DNA of 5,647 nucleotides from UBA4416 sp044353195 (GTDB taxonomy: Bacteria > Bacteroidota > Bacteroidia > B-17B0 > Aurantibacillaceae). The notes under the pieces are model-generated. The model had not been told where the DNA came from. It worked only from the letters and a program-made list of their open reading frames with translations, and ran no database searches. The position numbers and the translations under genes are program-made. Location: NCBI GenBank assembly GCA_044353195.1, contig JBILCJ010000154.1, positions 1-5,647 of the forward strand. The letters are read 5' to 3'. This document shows, one piece after another, positions 1 to 5,647 of the stretch; position 1 is the stretch's first letter; the number at the start of each line of letters is the position of its first letter.

Positions 1-62
1 TTTAAAAAATAGTAAATTTATAATACTCCAAATCTGTTCAGAAAAAACGAATCGATATAAAA

Positions 63-1070
63 CTATTTCCAGTTTTTAAACACATTGGTTTCAACCCATT
101 TCTTTCCCCAATCATCGTGCTCTTCTTGTGTCCATATTTCTGGATAAAAAATACGTTTTTGGAAACGAGGCGGTAAATACTTTTGCCAATTCGTTCCCCC
201 AGTTGCTGCAATATCTTCCGTGTTTTGTTGTAAATACCTTACAGCACTTTTATAATGCATCAATGGCCAATTTATATTGACGTTAACATCAAACTCTTTC
301 AATGCATTAATTAATTTTTGATTTTCTTGATCAGCTTTCGGCAAAGATTTATACTTAGCCCAAATATTTTTTGTTTTGAATTCGTTAGCTAGGTTAATAA
401 ATTCTTTACTGTACTTTTTTTCAAACTGATTCAGTGTTAAGGTTTTTTTACCTGTCGATAATTCTGTTGCTCCTTTATTCCAATAAATATTTTGAAACAT
501 GTCTTCAATGGAAGTTGAATTTGCATCAATGGTTGGACGTACATCTTTATCAACTAAATTAAAAAAATCAGTTGCACAAATTTCTATTTTTCGATATTGC
601 GCACTTTGAAATCCACTTGCTGGAAGCAAGGCCATACGATAACGAAGAAACTGTTCCTTTTCCATACCATCAACCATAATCTCAAATGATTTAGTCAATG
701 ACTCGAAATAACGATTGATGCGATTTACACGTGTTGCAAAAAAATCAACATCAATAGTTTCTTTCCAACCTTTGTCATGCCCATTATCGCCAATAATTTT
801 TCCATTATTGCCTATTTGATTCATTTCATGTAACGACAATTTAAAATACAACTCCGTTATTTGGTGATACATGATGAAAATTTCTTCATCAGGAAAATCA
901 GTTTTAGGGTTCTGTAAAGTCAACAACGTATCCAATTGGATATAATCCCAATATGTTAAATAATTTGAAATCAATAGTCCATCCAAATAGCCATCAAGGC
1001 TCTGACCCATTGTGCTGTATTTATCTTCGAGTTTATTTACCCGTTCTATAATTTCTTTTTTCAATTCCAT
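63..1070 (-). CDS. kynA: Tryptophan 2,3-dioxygenase family protein
   Basis: This cytoplasmic haem enzyme would open the indole ring of L-tryptophan with O2 to give N-formylkynurenine, the first step of the kynurenine pathway. Numbering from the ATG at 1070 gives 335 aa. The family signature YHQITELYFK is at 68-77, with F65 and H69 matching human TDO F72 and H76. The FLRYRMALLPASGFQ segment supplies F141, R145 (substrate carboxylate) and S152. The proximal haem ligand is H272 in WPLMHYKSAVRYL, and the Thr of the TGG loop is T290. All catalytic landmarks are therefore present. The insert between about 170 and 265 is charged and variable, as is usual in this family. A TTG at 1079 would add three residues (M-I-T), but the ATG fits better. 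The gene is divergent from cphA and stands alone in this window. Family assignment is firm; the substrate is inferred from conserved residues. Confidence 0.93.
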   Translation of the reverse strand: MELKKEIIERVNKLEDKYSTMGQSLDGYLDGLLISNYLTYWDYIQLDTLLTLQNPKTDFPDEEIFIMYHQITELYFKLSLHEMNQIGNNGKIIGDNGHDKGWKETIDVDFFATRVNRINRYFESLTKSFEIMVDGMEKEQFLRYRMALLPASGFQSAQYRKIEICATDFFNLVDKDVRPTIDANSTSIEDMFQNIYWNKGATELSTGKKTLTLNQFEKKYSKEFINLANEFKTKNIWAKYKSLPKADQENQKLINALKEFDVNVNINWPLMHYKSAVRYLQQNTEDIAATGGTNWQKYLPPRFQKRIFYPEIWTQEEHDDWGKKWVETNVFKNWK

Positions 1071-1310
1071 AGTAATCAAAAATATAAAATTAATTTTAAT
1101 TAGTGTGATAATATTTCATCAACTTAAATGATGACATAATTCACTTAAAACAGAAACTCCGTGTTTCAAAAAACATGATAGGTAAAAACAATGAATGAAT
1201 CTAGATGGGTATTTTAATTTGTTAAAATTTAATATTATCGAAAGTTTAATTTGAACTTAACTTATATTTTATTACATTTCAATATTATTTATCCTAATTT
1301 CCATTAACCT
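1071..1310. promoter_or_regulatory. Divergent intergenic region kynA / cphA
   Basis: About 240 bp of very AT-rich DNA separates the two divergent starts and must hold both promoters. On the minus strand, TATTTTTG (1084-1077) matches the Bacteroidota -7 consensus TAnnTTTG. It would place transcription start almost on the kynA ATG, and no TTG sits at a suitable -33 distance. On the plus strand, two TTAATTTG near-matches occur (1214-1221 and 1246-1253). The second has TTTG 24 nt upstream (1218-1221), slightly beyond the usual spacing. No Shine-Dalgarno sequence precedes cphA. The only open frame seen is an eight-codon ATG frame at 1191, which is not a gene. That promoters exist here is nearly certain; the exact boxes are guesses. 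Confidence 0.4.
1153..1167. repeat. Short inverted repeat GAAAC-N5-GTTTC, possible operator
   Basis: Perfect 5-bp arms (GAAAC at 1153-1157, GTTTC at 1163-1167) flank TCCGT, the most GC-rich spot in the intergenic region. It lies about 85 bp from the kynA start and 145 bp from the cphA start. Its size suits a dimeric regulator, but arms this short can arise by chance and no regulator is encoded nearby. Confidence 0.2.
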
Positions 1311-2708
1311 ATGAAAATACTAAGCGTTCAAGCACTTCGTGGTCCAAACATTTGGAGCGTTAACCGAAAAAAACTAATTCAAATGCGTTTAGATTTGGAA
1401 GAAATGGAACAACGTCCAACAAATAAAATTCCTGGATTTAAAGAACGACTAGAAGCCATGTTTCCCACCATGATTGAACACCGCTGTTCTGAAGAAAAAC
1501 GAGGTGGTTTTTTTTCACGCATAGAACGTGGCACTTGGATGGGACATGTGATAGAACATATTGCTTTAGAAACGCAAACATTGGCTGGCATGGAAACTGG
1601 TTTTGGAAGAACACGCGAAACAAAAACGCCGGGCATTTACAATGTTGTTTTTAGTTACACCGAAGAAAAGGTTGGACTATTTGCTGCAGAAAGCGCTGTA
1701 AGAATAGCAGAAGCATTGACTAATGGAACGGATTATGATTTAGCTGCTGATTTGAAAAAAATGCGTGAAATCAGAGAAGATGTTCGCTTAGGGCCAAGCA
1801 CTGGAAGTATTGTAGATGAAGCTGTAGCAAGAGATATACCTTGGATTAGATTAGGAAAAAATTCTCTAGTACAATTAGGTTATGGTATTAATCAAATGCG
1901 TTTTCAAGCGACCATCACGTGCAAAACAAGTAACTTAGCTGTTGACATTGCATGTAATAAAGAAGAAACCAAACGTATGTTATACGATGCATCTATTCCT
2001 GTTGCAAAAGGAGATATTTGTGTTGATGAAGAAGATTTAAAAATTTGCATTGATCGTATTGGATTTCCGATTGTTTTAAAGCCCTTAGATGGTAATCATG
2101 GCAAAGGCGCTTCTATTAATGTTACTAATTGGGAAGATGCTGTTGAAGGCTTGAGTTTTGCAAAAAAATACAGTAGACGGGTGATCGTTGAGCGATTTAT
2201 TACAGGACACGATTTTAGAATTTTAGTGATTGATAACAAAATGGTTGCTGCTGCACAACGCGTGCCTGCGCATGTTGTAGGAGATGGAAAGCAAACTATT
2301 CAGCAATTAATTGATGAAACCAATAGAGACCCACGACGTGGTTACGGACACGAAAATGTATTAACTGAGATTACTGTAGATAGAGATACAACTGATTTAC
2401 TTGAAAAGAAAGGCTATTCATTAGAATATATACCTCAACAAAGTGACATCGTTTATTTGAAGTCGACCGCTAATTTAAGTACAGGTGGAACGTCCATTGA
2501 TATTACAGATATGATTCATCCTGAAAATGTTTTTTTAGCTGAACGTATTTCTCGTGTAATTGGCTTAGATGTTTGTGGTATTGATATCATGGCAAAAAAT
2601 TTAACACAACCGTTAAAAGAAACGGGAGGCGTTGTTTTAGAAGTAAACGCCGCGCCGGGATTTCGTATGCGAAGGTTTAGCAAGAAATGTAGCATCTCCT
2701 GTGATTGA
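1311..2708 (+). CDS. cphA: Cyanophycin synthetase, N-terminal part (N + ATP-grasp domains) of a frame-disrupted cphA
   Basis: This reads as the first half of CphA, which makes cyanophycin (a poly-Asp backbone with Arg on the side chains). The start at 1311 is secure, because MKILSVQALRGPNIWS is the family's typical N-terminus. The N domain covers about 1-160, with HxxEH at 79-83 and the conserved GFGRTRET at 97-104. The ATP-grasp (G) domain, which adds Asp to the backbone, covers about 200-453. It shows K257, the glycine-rich loop DGNHGKG (260-266), E294, D425 and the Mg-binding EVNAAPG (444-450). Family-like sequence stops at M453. The last 12 residues (454-465) are read out of frame and end at a TGA. 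The usual continuation HLAPSEG is absent here, and its EG reappears in the next frame. The 465 aa compare with about 870-880 aa for intact CphA. The 3' end overlaps the next frame by 8 nt. Whether this piece is made as a stable protein cannot be seen. Confidence 0.9.
   Translation: MKILSVQALRGPNIWSVNRKKLIQMRLDLEEMEQRPTNKIPGFKERLEAMFPTMIEHRCSEEKRGGFFSRIERGTWMGHVIEHIALETQTLAGMETGFGRTRETKTPGIYNVVFSYTEEKVGLFAAESAVRIAEALTNGTDYDLAADLKKMREIREDVRLGPSTGSIVDEAVARDIPWIRLGKNSLVQLGYGINQMRFQATITCKTSNLAVDIACNKEETKRMLYDASIPVAKGDICVDEEDLKICIDRIGFPIVLKPLDGNHGKGASINVTNWEDAVEGLSFAKKYSRRVIVERFITGHDFRILVIDNKMVAAAQRVPAHVVGDGKQTIQQLIDETNRDPRRGYGHENVLTEITVDRDTTDLLEKKGYSLEYIPQQSDIVYLKSTANLSTGGTSIDITDMIHPENVFLAERISRVIGLDVCGIDIMAKNLTQPLKETGGVVLEVNAAPGFRMRRFSKKCSISCD
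2667..2674 (+). other. Frame break in cphA (about 14 nt missing relative to the family)
   Basis: After ATG (M453, 2667-2669) a single C (2670) precedes GAA GGT TTA GCA, which in the other frame reads EGLARNVASPVIDM. Intact CphA proteins read RMHLAPSEG here. The five codons for HLAPS (15 nt) are thus reduced to one C, a net loss of 14 nt. Restoring them would give one protein of about 872 aa, the normal CphA length. The residual C could be the first base of the His codon or the last base of the Ser codon, as expected after a deletion between short repeats. A simple homopolymer error would not remove 14 nt. Confidence 0.8.
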
Positions 2709-3915
2709 TATGTTATACCCATTAGGCAAACCATCTCGCATTCCAATCATTGCCGTTACTGGGACAAATGGAAAAACAACGACCACGCGCCTACTTGCTC
2801 ACATAGTAAAAAACAATGGTTTTAAAGTTGGATTTACAACCAGCGATGGTATTTATGTGCAAAACCATATGCTTGAAAAGGGCGATACAACTGGTCCCTT
2901 GAGCGCTGAATTTATTTTAAAAGATCCAACAGTTGAATTTGCTGTTTTAGAAACTGCGAGAGGTGGTATTTTAAGATCGGGTTTAGGTTTTAGTAAATGT
3001 GATATTGGCATTATTACCAACATACAAGAAGATCATTTAGGATTAAACGATATTCACGACTTACATGATTTGGCTCGTGTAAAAAGCGTGGTGGTGAAAT
3101 CTGTGAAAAAAGATGGATGGGCTGTATTAAATGCTGAGGATGAACACTGTGTTAATATTGCAAAAGATTTGGATTGTAAGGTAGCTTATTTTAGCATGAA
3201 CGAACACTGTGATGTGATAGTAAATCATTGCAGAAAAGGTGGTATAGCGGCGATATACGAAAATGGCTATGTAACGATTAAAAAGGGTGATTGGAAAATG
3301 CGTGTAGAAAAAGTAACGCACATTCCTTTAACGCTTGGTGGTAAGGCAAAATTTATGATTGCCAATGTATTGGCGGCTACATTAGCTAGTTATTTATGGG
3401 GTTTTAAAACGGAAGACATTAAGGCTCCATTAGAAACATTTATTCCGAGTGCTGCACAAACGCCAGGCAGAATGAACATATTTAACTTTAAGAAATTTAA
3501 AGTGATGATTGATTTTGCTCATAATCCTTCGGGCTATTTAGGTGTTGAAGATTTTTTACAAAGTATAAATTCCGAACACAAAATTGGAATCATTGCTGGC
3601 GTAGGAGATAGACGCGATAGTGACATTATTGAATGTGCATCCATTGCGGCTCGCATGTTTAATCATATTATCATTCGTCAAGAAAAACATTTACGTGGTC
3701 GTACAGAAGAAGAAATTATTTCTTTGATTGAACAAGGTATTCAATCTCAAAATAAAAATGTAACGTATGAAGTAGTTTCTAAAGAAAAAGATGCTATTAA
3801 ACATGCTATTACATTAGCTAAAGAAGGAACTTTCATTACTGCCTTAAGCGATGTCATTACGAACGCGATTGAAGTTGTGCAAGAGCATTTGGATTTAGAA
3901 ACTGGTAATGATTAA
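2701..3915 (+). CDS. cphA: Cyanophycin synthetase, C-terminal part (Mur-ligase-like domain) of a frame-disrupted cphA
   Basis: This is the M domain of CphA, which in the intact enzyme uses ATP to attach Arg to the Asp side chains. From a GTG at 2701 it is 404 aa. The P-loop GTNGKTTTTR is at 21-30. ETARGGILRSGLGF follows at 84-97, TNIQEDHLG at 106-114, PGRMN at 255-259 and DFAHNP at 271-276, all typical of Mur ligases and CphA. The intact P-loop points to a CphA1-type rather than CphA2-type enzyme. The frame is open upstream and encodes EGLARNVASP (2671-2700), so the coding sequence originally ran on from 1311-2708. If translated separately, it could start at GTG 2701 or, more plausibly, at ATG 2710. 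That ATG lies one base after the upstream TGA (2706-2708) and would leave the Mur-ligase domain complete. No Shine-Dalgarno sequence is visible. Domain identity is firm; independent expression is inference. Confidence 0.9.
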   Translation: MIDMLYPLGKPSRIPIIAVTGTNGKTTTTRLLAHIVKNNGFKVGFTTSDGIYVQNHMLEKGDTTGPLSAEFILKDPTVEFAVLETARGGILRSGLGFSKCDIGIITNIQEDHLGLNDIHDLHDLARVKSVVVKSVKKDGWAVLNAEDEHCVNIAKDLDCKVAYFSMNEHCDVIVNHCRKGGIAAIYENGYVTIKKGDWKMRVEKVTHIPLTLGGKAKFMIANVLAATLASYLWGFKTEDIKAPLETFIPSAAQTPGRMNIFNFKKFKVMIDFAHNPSGYLGVEDFLQSINSEHKIGIIAGVGDRRDSDIIECASIAARMFNHIIIRQEKHLRGRTEEEIISLIEQGIQSQNKNVTYEVVSKEKDAIKHAITLAKEGTFITALSDVITNAIEVVQEHLDLETGND

Positions 3916-3991
3916 TGGCAGAACTTAAAATTTAATTATGTAAGCAATTTATGACTGATGATAAAAAACAATAGCATGATCTTTATGTCAA

Positions 3992-4015
3992 AAATTAATA
4001 AATCCATATTAATTT
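3992..4015. repeat. AT-only inverted repeat upstream of the T9SS protein gene
   Basis: Perfect 8-bp arms (AAATTAAT at 3992-3999, ATTAATTT at 4008-4015) flank an 8-nt loop in the 115-bp gap after cphA. No T-tract follows, so it is a poor terminator. It overlaps TAATTTAG (4010-4017), a one-mismatch version of the TAnnTTTG -7 box, 13 nt before the ATG at 4031. Arms made only of A and T in AT-rich DNA may be chance. Confidence 0.2.
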
Positions 4016-4030
4016 AGCTGAAAAATTACA

Positions 4031-4318
4031 ATGAAAACAAAACGTTTATTCATAAAAAAAGTTGTATTCATATTTTGCTTACTGATATTGTTTTCATTCC
4101 ATAATAATTTATGTTCCCAAATAATATATACGGATATTCCTGACGCAACACCCAATGCCACTTATTCTTTAGATTTAAACAATGACCTTATAGATGATTT
4201 TATATTTCATTATGGTTCAGGGGTGATGTGTTCTCCTCAAAATAATAATGCTTATTCGGGAAAATTTGTTGGTGGACTGCATTTACCATGGGCATTATCA
4301 ATATCTCATTATATTTAG
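4031..4318 (+). CDS. Secreted T9SS-sorted protein, N-terminal part (frame-disrupted)
   Basis: This 95-aa piece starts with a basic stretch (MKTKRLFIKK) and a hydrophobic core at about 11-22. A likely signal peptidase I site follows LCSQ near residue 30, so the product should leave the cytoplasm. The mature part carries an Asp/Asn-rich segment, DLNNDLIDDF (48-57), resembling the short calcium-binding repeats common in secreted Bacteroidota proteins. It then stops at a TAG (4316-4318) with no sorting domain. The missing C-terminal half lies in the overlapping frame that follows, so both pieces are best read as one gene of about 261 aa. The function of the mature domain is not recognised. The start is chosen because it is the ATG that gives a complete signal peptide. 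Confidence 0.7.
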   Translation: MKTKRLFIKKVVFIFCLLILFSFHNNLCSQIIYTDIPDATPNATYSLDLNNDLIDDFIFHYGSGVMCSPQNNNAYSGKFVGGLHLPWALSISHYI

Positions 4319-4815
4319 CAACATGGTATGACGTAAATTACCACGGCACAATGGCATCAGGAACAAGTACGGGTTACTGGTTAGGAGAAACAAATAAATA
4401 TTTAGCATTAAAACTCGTTGTGGGAACAAATACATACTACGGCTGGGCGCGCTTTGATGTATCGGCAACTTCCTCATCATTCACCATAAAAGATTATGCA
4501 TTTGAAAGTACACCAAATGCCTGCATTTTGACTGGTCAAACCATCTTAGGAATGAATGAAAATTCAATCCATAAGAATTTATCAATTTTCCCAAATCCTT
4601 CTAATTTCTCGTCAACTATACAAATAACTGGGAATTTTCAAAATGCAAGTCTAACAATGTATAACTCATTCGGGCATATGGTTAAACAAGTAAATAACAT
4701 TTTTGGTCAAACAATTTCATTATCTCGAGACAACCTTTCAAGTGGGGTTTATTTCATTAAATTGATAGAAGGAAATAATAAAAATTCAATAGAAAAATTG
4801 ATACTTATTGATTGA
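4288..4815 (+). CDS. T9SS type A sorting domain protein, C-terminal part (frame-disrupted)
   Basis: The frame opens after a TAA at 4246-4248, and the ATG at 4288 is only its first methionine. No signal peptide is present, so on its own the product would not be exported. Residues about 35-85 contain KYLALKLVVGTNTYYGWARFDV and FTIKDYAFESTPN, split here by a variable stretch. This is a beta-rich pattern I associate with small secreted Bacteroidota proteins of unknown role. Residues about 94-175 form a type A C-terminal domain for the type IX secretion system, with IFPNP (100-104), the LTMYNSFGHMV strand and SGVYFIKL (152-159). Such domains direct proteins through the outer membrane and are usually cleaved during surface attachment or release. 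The export signal and the sorting domain sit in different frames, so neither half should work alone. Confidence 0.75.
   Translation: MGIINISLYLATWYDVNYHGTMASGTSTGYWLGETNKYLALKLVVGTNTYYGWARFDVSATSSSFTIKDYAFESTPNACILTGQTILGMNENSIHKNLSIFPNPSNFSSTIQITGNFQNASLTMYNSFGHMVKQVNNIFGQTISLSRDNLSSGVYFIKLIEGNNKNSIEKLILID
4291..4318 (+). other. Frame break in the T9SS protein gene
   Basis: The upstream frame seems native up to about LPWALS (4283-4300), and the downstream frame seems native from about LATWYDV (4315 on). The break therefore lies near 4298-4318. One base (or 1 mod 3) is missing, and restoring it gives about 261 aa. No X-XXY-YYZ heptamer in the correct phase occurs in the shared open stretch (4249-4318). 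The nearest run, AAATTTG at 4262-4268, is out of phase, so programmed -1 frameshifting is not supported. There is no long homopolymer at the likely site either. Confidence 0.55.
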
Positions 4816-4859
4816 TATATTTACCCATAACCATCCATAAAATAGTTACTCATACATTT

Positions 4860-4867
4860 TAATTTTG
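4860..4867 (+). promoter_or_regulatory. Candidate -7 promoter box (TAATTTTG)
   Basis: TAATTTTG matches the Bacteroidota -7 consensus TAnnTTTG exactly and ends 11 nt before the ATG at 4879, implying a very short leader. No TTG occurs at the expected -33 distance. If real, the barrel protein gene is transcribed separately from its upstream neighbour. Confidence 0.35.
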
Positions 4868-4878
4868 TATTTTTATTT

Positions 4879-5490
4879 ATGATGAAATCACTTATTTTCT
4901 TTTTAATATCAAGCATATCATGCTTTGGACAAAATAGTCCAAAGGCAAATCTATTAGATAGCATAAATAAATCTCGTGAAATTGATAGAGGTGCTTTTAA
5001 TTTATATATCAAAAAACCTGAATTTGAAATAATTGCAGGTAACTATAGAAACAGAGAAACCAGCCAACAAGGTTTTGAGCCATTTACATTAACCTATCAT
5101 ATTTACTTACCATTTCAATTCGATTTAAATTATGTCAATCAAACGGCAAAAGATAAATTATTAAAGATCAATATGGCCTTCATTATTCAACATTCAAAGT
5201 ATGGTAATTATGCTGCTGGTTTAGGAAGTCGATTTAGTTTTTTAGTATTTAAAAAAACGTATGTTAGTTATCAATTCGGTATAGTGTGGTGCGAACCTAC
5301 AAATAGAAATGCAAATGACGGAATTAACGAAATGGGATTTTGTCTTCATCATGAGTTTTCGCTTAACTATAATTTAAGCAAACATATTAAGGTAAGTGGG
5401 AACGTCCTTCATTTATCAAATGGCAACTTATTTAAACGAGGGAAAAATAATCAGGATGTCATTGGCCTAGGACTTGCCTATCTTTTATAA
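4879..5490 (+). CDS. Exported beta-barrel protein, PagL-like (acyloxyacyl hydrolase / lipid A 3-O-deacylase family)
   Basis: The 203-aa product begins with a signal peptide (MMKSLIFFLISSISCFGQ), probably cleaved after Q18. The mature protein has repeated amphipathic, aromatic-rich strands (for example about 47-54, 67-86, 94-106, 119-138, 152-166 and 195-203), as expected of a small outer-membrane barrel. The C-terminal VLHLSNGN has the H-x-S-N signature of PagL enzymes, with H178 and S180 as candidate catalytic residues. PagL of Pseudomonas removes a 3-O-acyl chain from lipid A. Its catalytic Glu lies 12 residues after the Ser; here that position is Q192, followed by D193. Activity is therefore uncertain, and other barrel roles remain possible. 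It ends in Leu rather than the usual terminal aromatic residue. Two ATGs (4879, 4882) are equivalent start choices. Confidence 0.6.
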   Translation: MMKSLIFFLISSISCFGQNSPKANLLDSINKSREIDRGAFNLYIKKPEFEIIAGNYRNRETSQQGFEPFTLTYHIYLPFQFDLNYVNQTAKDKLLKINMAFIIQHSKYGNYAAGLGSRFSFLVFKKTYVSYQFGIVWCEPTNRNANDGINEMGFCLHHEFSLNYNLSKHIKVSGNVLHLSNGNLFKRGKNNQDVIGLGLAYLL

Positions 5491-5514
5491 AAAGAATGAA
5501 TTTATTGAATGATT

Positions 5515-5534
5515 CATGTTGAATTTTCATCATG
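5515..5534. terminator. Weak hairpin between convergent genes, possible terminator
   Basis: CATGTTGAA and TTCATCATG can pair over 9 bp with one T-T mismatch across a 2-nt loop, so the top pairs would have to open. It lies 25 nt after the barrel gene's stop, between two converging frames, where a terminator is expected. There is no T-tract, so support is weak. Confidence 0.2.
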
Positions 5535-5582
5535 TTATACATCCTTCATCAAATCGAACTAATTACTTTAGAAATACAAAAA

Positions 5583-5647
5583 CTAACTCAGCATATCTGC
5601 CAATAATTCCATTTCTGCTTTAGCATTCTTATTATTATAAATAATAT
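5583..5647 (-). CDS. 3' end of a minus-strand gene, cut by the window edge
   Basis: On the minus strand the frame is open from the window end to a TAG at 5585-5583 and encodes 20 residues, ending NAKAEMELLADMLS. The helix-like mix of Ala, Glu, Leu and Met is more protein-like than the low-complexity AT-rich DNA around it. The spacing (92 bp from the convergent stop at 5490) suits a real gene end. It is too short to identify; chance openness over 20 codons is the alternative. Confidence 0.4.
   Translation of the reverse strand, partial: IIYNNKNAKAEMELLADMLS

Noticed and set aside
42..47. A-run at 42-47 (T-run on the minus strand) as a kynA terminator
   Set aside because: No stable stem precedes it on the minus strand; only a tiny ATCGAT palindrome is present.
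1122..1149. Direct repeat ACTTAAA at 1122-1128 and 1143-1149, 21 bp apart
   Set aside because: Two-turn spacing is suggestive of a binding site, but seven AT-rich bases repeat by chance too easily in this region.
1379..1636. Minus-strand open frames inside cphA (also 1438-1623, 2516-2746 and 3127-3321)
   Set aside because: They lie fully or mostly within cphA coding sequence, show no recognisable domains, and their cysteine- and serine-rich translations look like antisense shadows.
2660..2680. Programmed +1 frameshift in cphA near the rare-type codons CGA AGG
   Set aside because: Shifting at this point joins the frames but still lacks the conserved HLAPS residues, so a deletion explains the break better.
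4262..4268. AAATTTG as a -1 slippery site
   Set aside because: It is in the wrong phase for the upstream frame, and slipping there would replace plausible native residues with an unlikely cysteine- and tryptophan-rich stretch.
4298..4480. Minus-strand 60-codon frame inside the T9SS protein gene (and another at 4821-5012)
   Set aside because: Both overlap better-supported plus-strand coding sequence with a clear sorting domain or signal peptide.

Overview
The window looks like ordinary chromosomal DNA from a member of the Bacteroidota. It is AT-rich, its starts lack Shine-Dalgarno sequences, one secreted protein ends in a type IX secretion (Por) sorting domain, and one short leader carries a TAnnTTTG-type -7 box. 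The class cannot be fixed from the sequence.

Layout. A tryptophan 2,3-dioxygenase gene (kynA, minus strand, 63-1070) is transcribed divergently from a cyanophycin synthetase gene (cphA, plus strand, 1311-3915), with about 240 bp between them. cphA is broken into two reading frames. The N and ATP-grasp domains lie in 1311-2708 and the Mur-ligase-like domain in 2701-3915. By comparison with the family's conserved sequence, about 14 nt are missing after position 2669. Next on the plus strand is a secreted, T9SS-sorted protein, also in two overlapping frames (4031-4318 and 4288-4815). After it comes a small exported beta-barrel protein resembling PagL-type lipid A deacylases (4879-5490). The last 65 bases probably hold the 3' end of a convergent minus-strand gene.

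How the genes relate. kynA starts the kynurenine pathway of tryptophan breakdown. CphA would polymerise Asp and Arg into cyanophycin, a nitrogen reserve. No cyanophycinase or isoaspartyl dipeptidase gene lies in the window. The two envelope or secreted proteins have no evident link to either enzyme. There is no mobile element, CRISPR array or RNA gene.

The main point of interest is that two of the four complete loci are frame-disrupted. The cphA break falls exactly at a domain boundary, and a stop/start arrangement there could allow two separate subunits. Pseudogenisation or an assembly error remains at least as likely. I found no convincing new system.
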